Source: Denticeps clupeoides (Eukaryota > Chordata > Actinopteri > Clupeiformes > Denticipitidae). From it: a stretch of 64,000 nucleotides of DNA. Location: positions 20,670,310 to 20,734,309 of the forward strand of contig NC_041717.1 in assembly GCF_900700375.1 (NCBI RefSeq). The letters are read 5' to 3'. The notes under the pieces were generated by a model. That model saw nothing but the letters and a program-made list of their open reading frames with translations, made no database searches and was not told the origin of the DNA. Both the position numbers and the translations under genes were made by a program. Positions 34,196 to 44,768 of this stretch are shown piece by piece (position 1 is the first letter of the stretch; every line of letters begins with the position of its first letter).

Positions 34196-35370
34196 CCATG
34201 CTGGTGTGACTGTCCTCTCTAGGGTAACCACAGGGGTTCCACAAGGCTCTGTCCTTGGCCCCCTTCTATTCTCAATATACACTCGCTCACTTGGTCACAT
34301 CATCCAATCACATGGCTTCTCCTATCACTCTTATGCTGATGACACCCAGCTCTATTTGTCATTCCCACCAGAAGATGCTACTATAGCAACAAAAATTTCG
34401 GCCTGTCTCTCAGACATATCGGCATGGATGTCTGAGCGGCACCTCCAACTCAACCTATCCAAACCGAGATTCTGATCTTTCTGGGCAACAACTCCCCTCA
34501 GCAAAACCTTTCAATTCAAATTGGCTCGCTACTGTTAACACCCACGGCATCTGCAAAAAGCCTTGGAGTTTGGATCGATGACAAACTGAGTTTGAACCAT
34601 CATGTTGCTGCGATCTCCAGATCCTGCAGGTTCACTCTCTACAACATTCGCAAGATTCGGCCTTTTCTCTCACAACAGGCTACGCAGCTCCTCGTCCAGG
34701 CAATGGTCATCTCCAAACTCGACTACTGTAACTCTCTCCTGGCTGGAGCCTCTGCAGTCACCATAAAACCCCTCCAGATGATCCAAAATGTGGCAGCCCG
34801 TCTCATCTTCAATCAGCCAAAATACACCCTTGTTACACCTCTTCTCACCTCCCTCCACTGGCTCCCAGTAGCTGCTCGCATTGAGTTCAAACTGCACCCT
34901 CCTATATCAATAAAATACTACCTAGCTACACTCCTGCACGCTCTCTCAGATCAGCAAATGAAATGAGACTAAAAATTCCTTCTTCACAGGGTCTCCGATT
35001 CCAATCATCTCTGTTCTCCGTTGTTGTCCCTGGCTGGTGGAACAACCTGCCCTCCTCCACACGACTAGCCGAGACTACCACCACTTTTAAGAAGCAGGTG
35101 AAAACCCTCTTGTTCAAAAAATATTACAGACAAATCTAACACTTACACACGCACATGTGTACACATTGCACAAAACAATACAAAAATGTATATATATATT
35201 ATAATTTTTTTCTTCGTCTAGCACCTAACAATCTCTGAGCATGCTCTTGGCTGACAAGTTGAGCCTTAGCAGGGCTCTTAGTTTGTAAACTCAATATTCT
35301 ATAGAAATTGAACGAGAATTGCTGGTGTCTTCCTCTTGTAAGTCGCTAAATACAGTAAATTAAAGTAACC
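34196..35370 (+). mobile_element. L2-type LINE, 3' half with reverse-transcriptase palm
   Basis: Encodes [20 protein letters not shown], then the catalytic YADDTQLYL motif near 34332, the NLSKP region, and CNSLLAGA followed by QMIQNVAARLIFNQPKYT. At least one frame break separates the blocks. The 3' end carries taagtcgct followed by a degenerate taaagt repeat. The 5' part of the element is absent. Confidence 0.75.
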
Positions 35371-35454
35371 TCAATGACAGGAGAATAATTTGATCACACT
35401 TACACACTGGTCACATTAACAACATAATCACAATGTACAAAAAACTGCAACACC

Positions 35455-35546
35455 CTTAACATTCCTCTGTAACATTCCTCTTGTAAGTCACTTTGGATAA
35501 AAGCGTCTGTTTAGTAAAGTAAAATAAAGTAAGGTAAAGTAAAGAA
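35455..35546 (+). mobile_element. L2-type LINE tail, extra copy
   Basis: Cctcttgtaagtcactttgg followed by aaagcgtctg and taaagtaaa repeats. A third tail of the same family, just after the 34196 copy. Confidence 0.6.
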
Positions 35547-35701
35547 CACCAATGAAAAAAAAAACTAACCATTTAACCATCCCTTTTTCATTTCAAAATT
35601 CCTTCCCACGATGAGATCCGTAAAGAAAAGAAACCAGCGCTACTCAGTTCAGAGCACTGCCCGTGTGGGAAATAAAATGATTTCTTAAAGAACTATTCTT
35701 C

Positions 35702-36068
35702 AGGGTGGACTATTTATATGGGTACACCTTAATGAAATGGGAATGGTTGGTGACATTAACGTCCTGTTTGTGGCACATTAGTATATGTGAGGGGGCAAAC
35801 TTTTTAAGATGGGTGGTGGCCATAGTGGCCATTTTGAAGTCGGTCATCTTGGATCCAACTTTTGTTTTTTCAATAGGAAGAGGGTCATGTGACGCATCAA
35901 ATTTATTGGTAATTTCACAAAAAAACCATGGTGTGCTTGGTGTGATTTTAACGTAACTTTATTCTTTCATGAGTTATTTACAAGTTTCTGTACACTTATA
36001 AAATGTGTTCAATGTCACCAACAATTTCCATTTTATTAAGGTGTATCCATATAAATGGCTCACCTTGT
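35702..36068. mobile_element. MITE with about 60-bp inverted repeats
   Basis: The left end (gggtggactatttatatggg tacacc...ggttggtgacatt) is mirrored at the right end (aatgtcaccaacaatttcca...atataaatggctcacctt). About 250 bp of interior has no transposase. Superfamily not decided. Confidence 0.65.
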
Positions 36069-36089
36069 ACATCGTTCAAGATCTGAGTA

Positions 36090-36762
36090 CAGTCACCATA
36101 AAACCACTCCAGATGATCCAAAATATGGCAGCCCGTCTCATTTTCAATCAGCCAAAATACACCCATGTTACACCTCTTCTCACCTCCCTCCACTGGCTCC
36201 CGGTAGCTGCTCGCATTGAGTTCAAATCCTTGATGCTTGCCTACAGGGCTGTAAATGGAACTGCGCCCTCCTACATCAACACACTACTACCTAGATACAC
36301 TCCTGCACGCTCTCTCAGATCGGCAAACGAAAGGAGACTTAAAAATTCCTTCTTCACGGGGTCTCCGATTCCAATCATGTCTGTTCTCCGTTGTTGTCCC
36401 TGGCTGGTGGAACAACCTGCCCTCCTCCACACGACTAGCCGAGACTATCACCACTTTTAAGAAGAAGGTGAAAACCCTCTTATTCCAAAAATATTACAGA
36501 CAAATTTAACACATACACATGCATACACATTGAACAAACAAATACAAAATGTATAAATACATTATAATTTTTCTTAGTCTAGCACCCAACACTCTCCGAG
36601 CATGCTCTTCAATGACAAGTCTAAGCCTTATCAGGGCTCTTAGTTTGTAAACTCGATATTCTATAGAAATCGAACGAGAATTGCTGGTGTCTTCCCATTG
36701 TAAGTCGCTTTGGATAAAAGCGTCTGCCAAATAAAGTAAAGTAAAGTAAAGTAAAGTAAAGT
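36090..36762 (+). mobile_element. L2-type LINE, second 3' end copy
   Basis: Same family as 34196, from VTIKPLQMIQNMAARLIFNQ onward, including SLHWLPVAARIEFKSLMLAY and AVNGTAPSYINTLLPRYTPA. It ends at the aagtcgctttggataaaagc motif and (taaag)n. Less damaged than the first copy in the shared part. Confidence 0.75.
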
Positions 36763-36835
36763 GTAATGCATCCAAATGGAGCGACGTCTTCAGTATTTCC
36801 AGTAGATAACTTACAGATGGAAAAATGTTCCCATA

Positions 36836-37717
36836 TCACCTTCTCCTCCTATATTTCTGCAAGATGGGAAGAATGGCTTCAAATCCTTGTCTTACTTGAT
36901 CTTCGCTCTTTGCTCCCGTGAATACGACTTTGCCCGACACAAAGACCAGGAAAGTCATTTTCGGGTCTCTCAGCCTGTATCTTAGTCCTGGAAATTGTTC
37001 CGGTTCATAGCTGCATTCCTCTGGGTGGCTCTAAGAAAGTTGTTCGAGACGAATTCCAAACTGCATGTTGCAGCTTGCCACCACATTCTGAATTTAGAAC
37101 TTTGTCAGTCTGGCAGGGTATCCCATCTTCTGGATTATCCTGACGAATCTTTAGGCCGCTTGCCGCGACAGGGTTTCGTTTTCTGCTCCTGTGCAAACTA
37201 TTCTCCCCGACTTGAAGATCAGAGCTGATGTATTTGGTCTTCTGATTTTCATCCGGACAGCACTGAAAGACTTTGGATTGTATTCTACGTTTAGACCTTG
37301 TCTCGCAATTTCCAGGATGTCCAGCGTACATCCTACGTTGAACGTACACACTACATTCGACACTTGTGGATACTCGGACTCGTAATGTTTTTTGAGAGTT
37401 GACATGATGGCCTTTTTGGCCTCGATGGCCACTGCTTACTGATGCTGAGGGGTTTAGATGGTGCTTGCCACATTCGACACATGTGGTTCGAGACCGATAG
37501 GTCTCTTGAGAGTTGCCGTGCTGGTCTTTTTGGTCTTGACGGGCAGTTCCTGGTGAGGTTTAGGGGTTTGGCTGGTGCTTGGCGTATTCGACACATATGG
37601 ACCAATTCCAGATTTATGTGAAGCTTCCTGGTAAGGCTGGAGGGTTTGCATGGTGCTTGCTTGGACTCTACCTTGTGGCAACAGGTTGTTACCATATACA
37701 GGCAGCAGTATCTTCAT
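36836..37717 (-). pseudogene. Intronless TBP-like pseudogene (TATA-binding protein core)
   Basis: One minus-strand frame from 37717 to a TGA at 36836-36838 spells a diverged TBP saddle: YPQVSNVVCTFNVGCTLDI, NVEYNPKSFSAVRMKIRRP, TSALIFKSGRIVCTGA, RFVRIIQKMGYPA, SYEPEQFPGLRYRLRDPKM-like and FLVFVSGKVVFTGAKSE, ending LPILQKYRRR. TBP binds the TATA element and nucleates transcription complexes. Both direct repeats of the saddle are present, without introns. Five in-frame stops break it (TAA near 37451 and 37436, TAA at 37151, TAA near 37088, TAG near 37034), yet I see no frameshift in 294 codons. The first-strand motif (xGIxPxVSNxxST) occurs three times at about 115-bp spacing upstream of the core. 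Divergence is too high for a recent copy of ordinary TBP; a TBPL2-like or fish-specific paralogue is possible. Confidence 0.75.
37345..37700. repeat. Three degenerate tandem units of about 115 bp in the TBP-like pseudogene
   Basis: The block cattcgacac(t/a)tgtgg recurs at about 37355, 37471 and 37586, each followed by similar ttgagagtt...tttttggcctcga...ggttta sequence. The units lie in the same reading frame. Confidence 0.7.
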
Positions 37718-38259
37718 TGTCCAGTTGCCTTAGTCAGGATTATAGGTGACAAGCATTTAACCGGTGTTGTTATTAAATGAAGTAGGAATGAAAGGTATTT
37801 TCTGTAAGGGGTAGTAGAACCGAGGCAAACAGAATCCACTCGAATTAGCCAGTGAACCATATTGTCTCTCTTGATTCATTGTTTGTGTTCAAAGAATCAA
37901 TCTTTAATGAATACACAGTTTAAATATTGCAGATATTATTTTAGGACATAATGAACAGTTCTGATTGGCCAGATACATTGAAGAACTTTGTGAACAATAT
38001 GCATAAAAAAATAAGAACTAAAGAAGCACAACCTGTTTAAAAGGCCACAAGACACCCGCTTCAAGGGCACAAGCGGTGGGTGACAGGTTCAGAGAATTTC
38101 AGTAAAGGGCATTTCCAGACAGGGGAAAGTGTGGGAATTTGATCATTTGGGTGCCAAAACAGGGTATTTTGTTCCCAGTGGGAGTTTTTGTTTCTCCCGC
38201 GCAGAAAAACGTGAAACATTCTTTTTTGCAAAGTTCTTTTTTTGCATAATTCTTTTTTG

Positions 38260-38397
38260 TAGGGGTGCACCGATACCACTTTTTTGGAAAACGAGTACTT
38301 GCATTTCAGTACTCGCCGATACAGAGTAGTTAATAGTTCCACTTTTAACAAGTATGAGTACTTTAGAAAATGTGATATTGGTGTCGGTGCATCCCTA
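38260..38397. mobile_element. hAT-like MITE (TAGGGGTGCACCG ends)
   Basis: Starts TAGGGGTGCACCGATACCAC and ends GGTGCATCCCTA, flanked by a perfect 8-bp duplication cttttttg (38252-38259 and 38398-38405). Confidence 0.75.
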
Positions 38398-38433
38398 CTT
38401 TTTTGCAAAATTCTTTTTTGCCAAGTCTGTGTT

Positions 38434-38630
38434 ACATTTACATTTACATTTACGGCATTTATCAGACGCCCTTATCCAGAGCGACTTACAATCAGTAGTT
38501 ACAGGGACAGTCTCCCTGGAGCAATTTAGGGTTAAGTGTCTTGCTCAGGGACACAATGGTAGTAAGCGGGATTCGAACCCGGGTCTTCTGGTTCATAGGC
38601 GAGTGTGTTACCCACTAGGCTACTACCACC
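38434..38630 (-). repeat. SINE-A copy with target duplication
   Basis: Complete reverse SINE-A bounded by ctgtgtt at 38427-38433 and 38631-38637. Confidence 0.9.
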
Positions 38631-38989
38631 CTGTGTTGACATCCTTACACTTACTAACTTACCAAACATCCCAGGCAAGGGTCAATTTCAACACATTCGG
38701 CTTGAAAATGAAGAATTACATTATAAGGAGAATATTAATCTTAACCAAGGTACGCTTCCTTGGACTGTTGCGAACTAGCCAACAGGTGTGAACCGATACG
38801 AATGTAAAGCTTCACTCGGCGGCGAAGGTTACATTTTAGTACAGTATCACTCCATTTTAACCGCATTTCTGCGTTCTCTGGCATGTAGTGCATTCTGGTT
38901 TTGACATATAAAGCACCTGGTAGTTTTTGCAGGGTTTCAGACATCCCGAGTCTCCCTCATTTGGGAAACGATTCTCGCTTGGCCACCAG

Positions 38990-39110
38990 TATAGAATAGA
39001 ATGCTTTTTATTGTCACCAAATGCATGCACTATAACGTTAAAAGCAACTCCTTCAGTGCAGACTTGTATGTAGAAAATAATACAAGAGAAATATAAAATA
39101 TACAAAAAAA
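38990..39110. repeat. Dispersed repeat, LINE-3'-like
   Basis: tagaatagaatgctttttat through gtagaaaataatacaa; a relative lies at 47425-47540. Confidence 0.5.
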
Positions 39111-39269
39111 AATAGGGTGTCAGGAGTTACAAAGTGACAAGTGACAACACTATATAGACATATGGGAAGAATAAATAACTGAGTGTGTTGCAAGTTATTG
39201 CAGGTTTGATTATTTCACATTGTTTCAAAGTAATGATGAACGTGTAGTAAGTAGTGAATGGATTTCACT

Positions 39270-39765
39270 GAACACTGATTTACAGCAGTGGTGGCCTAGA
39301 ATAAACTTTCACTTTATGTACATGTCAGATTCATTTGTTTTTATAAAAAAAATCCTTATGTGACTAAAATGGATAAATAAATATGTGTTGGTTCTGTGTT
39401 TTTATTTTGCCCGACCACAAGGTTAGCAAGTGGCATCACTTGACCCCGGTGACCGGACCCAGTCTGGCAGCGGTTGCCAGATCCGCTGTTTATACGCGAC
39501 ATTTCAGAAGGTCGCAGAAAAAAAAGTGTCTCTTGCTGCTTTAGGCATCGTTCGCGTTGTCCGTTACAACGGATTTTCTTACTATATATGTTTTATGCAA
39601 CGTTGATCCAACCCCCTCTCCCCGAAAACTACATATTATTGGCAGGGTGAAGTAATGACTCAATCCTGCTTGGTTTTTTGACGTGATTTGGCAACGCCGA
39701 ACGGAGAGCGAATTCGCACTAGCAAGGACTCTGCCGAGCACCGGAGCGATTCTCGGTAGCCAAAA
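39270..39765 (+). repeat. Segmental duplication, copy B (copy of the C22orf39 upstream flank)
   Basis: Begins cactgatttacagcagtggt and runs to caccggagcgattctcggta. It is nearly identical to 41414-41938 directly upstream of the C22orf39 start, but stops short of the coding exon. Confidence 0.88.
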
Positions 39766-39769
39766 CCCG

Positions 39770-40475
39770 GTATGTATTTTATACGTCTTTGTTCCCAGTG
39801 GGAGTTTTTGTTTCTCCCGCTCTAAAAACTCTTTTATGCTAAATTCTTTTTTTTTTGCATAATTCTTTTTTTTGCATGATTATTTTTTGGAGGGGTGCAC
39901 CGATACCACTTTTTTGGAAAACGAGAACGAGTACGAGTACTTGCATTTCAGTACTCACCGATACAGAGTACTTAATAAAAACATGATTTAAATTTACAGG
40001 TAACAGCTTCAGTCATATTAATGCAATGTACTCGATAATTGCATTATCCGGACAATTTCGCTGAGCACAATTTGCAGTCCGCCTTTGTTTTGTCGTCTTC
40101 ATTCGCCTTGAAATAGTTCCACGCAGCCGACACGTCTAACCCCGCCTTCTCCGCGCTCTGAGCTGGGGGCGGGGCCTGGGGGCGGGCACTCGAGGCCTGT
40201 TATTAACTCCTTACACGCCGCTCAAACACAGACATTTCTCAGACCGCGGTATCGGTGCGCGGTATCGGGGGACTTTTAACGAGTACTGTAGAAAATGTGG
40301 TATCGAGGCCGGTATCGGTATCGGTGCATCCCTACATTTTTGCTAAATTCGTTTTTGCGAAGTCCGTGTTGACATACGTCCTTACACTTACTAACTTACC
40401 AAACATCCCAGGCAAGTGTCAATTTCAACATATTCGGCTTGAAATTGAAGAATTACATTACAAGGAGAATACATG
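39770..40475 (+). repeat. Segmental duplication, copy A'
   Basis: Second copy of segment A with a longer MITE and without the SINE. The empty site ccgtgtt is at 40364-40370. Confidence 0.85.
39889..40336. mobile_element. hAT-like MITE, longer copy
   Basis: aggggtgcaccgataccact to ggtatcggtgcatcccta. The interior is about 300 bp longer than in the copy at 38260. Confidence 0.7.
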
Positions 40476-40514
40476 ATTATGTATAAGGTTTAAATGACCT
40501 TACAATTCACAATT

Positions 40515-40990
40515 GCATGTCAGAGCAAATGAGAATCATGAGGTCAAAGGAACTGTCTGAAGAGCTCAGAGACACAATAGTGGCAAGGCACAGATCTGGC
40601 CAAGGTTACAAAAACACTTCTGCTGCGCTTAAAGTTCTTAAGAGCACGGTGGCCTCCATAATCCTTAAATAGAAGACGTCTGGGACGACCAGAACCCTTC
40701 CTACAACTGAGCTATTGGGGGAGAAGAGCCCTGGTTAGATAGGTAAAGAAGAACCCAAAGATCACTGTGGCTGAGCTCCAGAGATGACGGAGAACGTCAT
40801 CTGCAACCCTCCACCAGCCGGGGCTTTATGGCAGAGTCCAGGTGTGAAAAACTTTCCCAAAAAGATTCATGGCTGTTTTAGATCAAAAGGGTACTTAGGA
40901 CCATGTGATATTTCAGTTTGTTAATAAATCTGCAAAAACGTCAACAATTCTGTGTGTACATTAATGAGGGAAAAAAGAATGATTTAAATG
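40515..40990 (+). mobile_element. Tc1/mariner transposase relic
   Basis: Translation gives KELSEELRDTIVARHRSGQG and ALKVLKSTVASIILK, the Tc1 helix-turn-helix region, followed by broken KNPKITVAELQR and LHQPGLYGRV. The catalytic DDE part is missing. The sequence then passes to a Tc1-like 3' end (gttaataaatctgcaaaaac). Confidence 0.75.
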
Positions 40991-41129
40991 ATTTTAGCAA
41001 ATAGCTGCAATATAACAAAGAGCTAAAAAATAGTTCCTGGCAGGGAATGGAAGGTGGCCCATATGCTTTTTACATAACATACTTATTTTCCGGTTTTCCC
41101 CCTTGTTTGTGTTTGTTGTTTAAATGAAC

Positions 41130-41357
41130 GTGAAGTGATTGTCATTGTGAAACTCTACAACACAGCACACGGTGACACAAAACGTGTCCTCTGTATTTAA
41201 CCATCACCCTTGGTGAGCAATGGACTCAATGACAGACGCCCAGGGAGCAGTGTGTGGGGACGGTGCTTTGCTCAGTGGCACCTCAGCGGATCCGGATTCG
41301 AACCGGCGACCTTATGATTACTGGGCCGCTTCCTTATCTTCTAGGCCACCAACGCCC
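41130..41357 (-). repeat. SINE-B copy
   Basis: Complete reverse SINE-B from gtgaagtgattgtcattgtg to aggccaccaacgcccc. Confidence 0.85.
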
Positions 41358-41413
41358 CAGCAAGTGTTGTTTGTGTCGTGGCCTTGTGTCGAGTTATTTT
41401 AGAAAATACATAG

Positions 41414-42034
41414 GATTGAACACTGATTTACAGCAGTGGTGGCCTAGAATAAACTTTCACTTTATGTACATGTCAGATTAATTTGTTTTAATTAAAGAAA
41501 AATCCTTATGTAACTAAAATGAATAAATAAATATTTGTTGGTTCTGTGTTTTTATTTTGCCCGACCACAAGGGACGGTGGTTGAGGAATTAGTAAGCGGC
41601 ATCACTTGCTTCCCTTGACCCCGGTGACCGGACCCAGTCTGGCAGAGGTTGCCAGATCCGCTGTTTATACGCGACATTTCAGAAGGTCGCAGAAAAAAAT
41701 TGTGTCTCTTGCTGGTTTAGGCATCGTTCGCGTTGTCCGTTACAACGCATTTTCTGACTATATTTGTTTTATGCAACGTGGATCCAACCCCTCACCGAAA
41801 ATTACATATTATTGGAAGGGTGAAGTAATGACTCAACCCTGCTTGGTTTTTGACGCGATTTGGCAACGCCGAACGGAGGGCGAATTCGTACTAGCAAGGA
41901 CTCTGCCGAGCACCGGAGCACCGGAGCGATTCTCGGTCACTGCTGCTGCTAATCCGCGTCTGGTCGATCTGGGCGCTTGTGACGAAGCAGAGGAGACGCG
42001 GATCTTCGCCGGCCGCTCGAACGTCGTCCCGTAA
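41414..42034 (+). promoter_or_regulatory. Upstream flank and putative promoter of C22orf39
   Basis: The last about 100 bases before the ATG are GC-rich. The region 41414-41938 is duplicated at 39270-39765. No TATA box was identified, and the transcription start is unknown. Confidence 0.45.
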
Positions 42035-44365
42035 ATGGCAGACTCTGCGGCACCGTGGAGGGTACGTGCTCTTCATCTGCTTTTCACGTTCACGACATGG
42101 CGTTAAAAGCATGTTTGTTACTCTCCGGGAACGATAAGAAACGCCACTCCGCGGGTCTGGCGCGCTTTTAGCCGACGCCGAAAGGTTCGAGGTGGAACGA
42201 CCTTTCAGGCCTGACCGGCTTTTATTATTTTATCTCTTTATCTCCAATCAACGGATACATTTATTATGCGATTCAAAGAAACGTGAACCTGTCGTGAATT
42301 CACTCGTCTTACGCCTGCGGTGGGCTAGGCTAGGCTAACTGTCAGCTGCCCCATAGACATGTTGAGTGGGGCGTCAACAGAGCCGCCATGTTGGGAGTGG
42401 CGGCGCTCCTTTTAAACGAATGAACGTCTATCAGAGCCACGGTGGAATACACAATTAAATAACCATATTAGACAGACATGGCAAATTAGAGAAGGTTCCT
42501 TTCAACGTTCAGACGTGGTTTTTTATGTTTAAAATGTAGTCTGCATATTTTTTTCATTTGGAATGAAGTTAAAATACTCTCCTACTACATGCAAAACGAT
42601 GCGAATACAAAGACCACAAAAAAAGGGCAGGAATGTTCACAGAAAGAGCCTGGCGGTCTTCATGATGAACCCTGTAGCGTGACCACTATTTACACGTTTA
42701 TCCAGAGCAACAGGCATCTATATGGATTTGTAGAGACCTACAGACAACAAACTGTACACAACATCTATTAGACAAGGAAAATACTTTATTTTTTATATTT
42801 AATATGAAAAATTCCAACTATAGACAGGGCAGGTCCATACACAAGAGACATTTTGTAGATTTGTCAAGAGCTGTAATATTTACATGGTGTCGGAACAGAA
42901 GCTGGTGGGAGGAGAGATGCTCTGGTCTGTACCACGAATAACATTTCGTAACATACGAGATGATTGAATAAAAGATTACTTGATCCTTCCCGCCAGAGAA
43001 GCGTGGGTGAACGAGCTTGGAACACCGTCCAGATACGGCGGTGGTATCGACGCCCGTCGAAAGGCTGAATGCGAGCATCTAGCGTTCGTATCTGTGAGCT
43101 GCCCAGGCCGCATTTAACGAAGCGGCAGGCGATCCAGCTTAAGATGCCTGAACGCTGCCCTTCACAGCAGGAACACCAAAAAGTCCGGCTAATCTGGTTA
43201 AACGTCCTGCTTGGCTCCTTCCCCTGCAGCCTCCGCGGGTGTGCGACGACTACTGGAGCGAGTTCCGGCACTGCAGGAGCGTTCGGAACCGCTTCCACCA
43301 CTTCTACACCTTCGGCACGTCCCCGTCGTGCCAGCAGTGGAAGGAGGACTTTAACTCCTGCAGAGCGTGGGAGAAGAGCCGCAGTCCCGAGGCCAAGGTG
43401 AGGCGGGACCCTTTCAAATCTCCGCTAAGTACAGAACGTCTCCGGTTACAGCAGGACAAGAAGCAAACAGGACGCAGAGTGGGCGTATTAACACATCGTC
43501 GGCCATTGAAATGAATAAATATGGAAACTATTAACATACATTTTTAACGTCCATACAGCAGCAAGGTCATCACAGAGACAGTGATGAAAAGTGCAGTTTA
43601 AGATTAAGTGATTGTCATTGTGACACACAGCAGCAGAGCACACGTTGACTTAACCATACGGTGATTTAACCATCTCCCTTGGTGAGCAGTGGGCAGCCAT
43701 GACAGGCGCCCGGGGAGCTTTGCTCAGTGGCACCTTGGCGGATCGGGATTCGAACCGGCAACCTTCTGATTACGGGGCCGCTTCCTTAACCGCTAGGCCA
43801 CCGCCGCCCCATTTTGTAACATCCCTAGTACTCAGGGTTCCTACGGTCATTAAAAACCCTAATCTCATTAACACTTGAAGTCCATAGTTCCTGTAAAACT
43901 GCAAGTTTACAACTATAACATTTAAAACTAGTTCAGGTCTGTAGTGGTAGTAGCCTGGAGGGTAACATACTCGACTATGAACCAGAAGTCCCAGGTTCAA
44001 ACCCCACTTACTACCATCGTGTCCCTGAGCAGGACACTTAACCCTCCAGGGGGGGGACTGTACCTGTAACTACTGATTGTAAGGCGCTCTGGATAAGGAC
44101 GTCTGGACATGATGGGTCCAATGTACTCTTGGAAAAATGTGACTTTCTTTTTTTTTCTTCTTGTACTTTTGCTTCTCACAGCATGAGCCGAGATGCATTC
44201 TAGTCGTGGTGTTCTCGCTTATTTTCCTCCCAGGAGTCCCTTCAGAAGAGCGAGAGGGGTCGCGTGGCAGAGCAGAGGAATTTCACGCCAGTGTGGGAGC
44301 TCAGACAGCACCCGCCGAGAGACTGGCACTTGCCCCTTGACCACGGAAATCCGCCGGACTCCTGA
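42035..44365 (+). CDS. c22orf39: UPF0545 / C22orf39 homologue, small twin-CX9C protein
   Basis: Three exons, 42035-42061, 43230-43397 and 44234-44365, give 108 residues (human 105). It is recognised from WRPPRVCDDYWSEFRHCRS, CQQWKEDFNSCRAWE and the C-terminal PPRDWHLPL, which match human C22orf39. The sequence shows two CX9C motifs (Cys14/Cys24 and Cys43/Cys53), the spacing typical of CHCH proteins oxidised in the mitochondrial intermembrane space; human C22orf39 keeps the same spacing. Function of the family is poorly defined, so mitochondrial location is inference. It converges on mrpl40, as in human 22q11. All junctions are GT-AG and in phase 0. Confidence 0.9.
42360..42465. repeat. Dispersed repeat with a YY1-like motif
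   Basis: Inverted relative of 30945-31112, sharing gtcaacagagccgccatgttgggagtgg-type sequence and the flank aaacgaatgaacgt; in C22orf39 intron 1. Confidence 0.7.
43602..43811 (-). repeat. SINE-B copy
   Basis: Reverse SINE-B in C22orf39 intron 2, with the body between ggagc and tttgctcagtgg deleted. Confidence 0.82.
43941..44108 (+). repeat. SINE-A copy
   Basis: Plus-strand SINE-A in C22orf39 intron 2. The tail stops at gacgtctgg. Confidence 0.8.
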
Positions 44366-44762
44366 GGAAAAGAAAAGGGAAGAGAAGGCGAACACATTAC
44401 CTCATCCATCTCGGTGCTCGCCGCAGAGGACCTGACCACGCGTGGACGTTTTAATGATCGTTGTTCAGACTTGCAGAGGTCCTAACTGGACAATAACTTG
44501 TGTTTGTAGATTTATTATTTAAAATCTTTAATATAGCCATTATTAATCAGAGGTCAACTGTGAGCAGAGATTTTGAGCAGCTTCAGCTGATCACTTTGGG
44601 CAAAGTCGCGGTAAATTTACCCGAGTTACTGGAGATGCTGAGATGTTTGACTGTTAATTAAAATGCTTGTAAGATGAAACTCATGGCAAACGTGAGCCGG
44701 GGATCCAGGCTTTCTCTCCACCACACAGAACAAATGTAATGTAATGCAAAAAAAAGTACAAC

Positions 44763-44768
44763 TTTATT
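44763..44768 (-). terminator. mrpl40: Candidate polyadenylation signal of mrpl40
   Basis: TTTATT on the plus strand reads AATAAA on the minus strand, about 325 bases after the mrpl40 stop and close to the end of C22orf39. Confidence 0.4.

Larger units (their letters stand above)
38160..38745 (+). repeat. Segmental duplication, copy A
   Basis: Shares ttgttcccagtgggagtttt, the hAT-like MITE and the ttacactt...cccaggcaagggtcaatttc end with copy A' at 39770-40470, same orientation. It contains a SINE-A that A' lacks. Confidence 0.85.
37720..42034. other. Repeat mosaic between the TBP-like relic and C22orf39
   Basis: No gene is seen. It is built from two interleaved duplicated segments (38160-38740 with 39770-40470; 39270-39765 with 41414-41938), MITEs, a Tc1 relic, SINEs and a LINE-like 3' fragment at about 38990-39110. 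Confidence 0.55.

Noticed and set aside
37005-37349. Minus-strand frame overlapping the TBP-like relic
   Set aside because: Out of frame with the saddle; a shadow.
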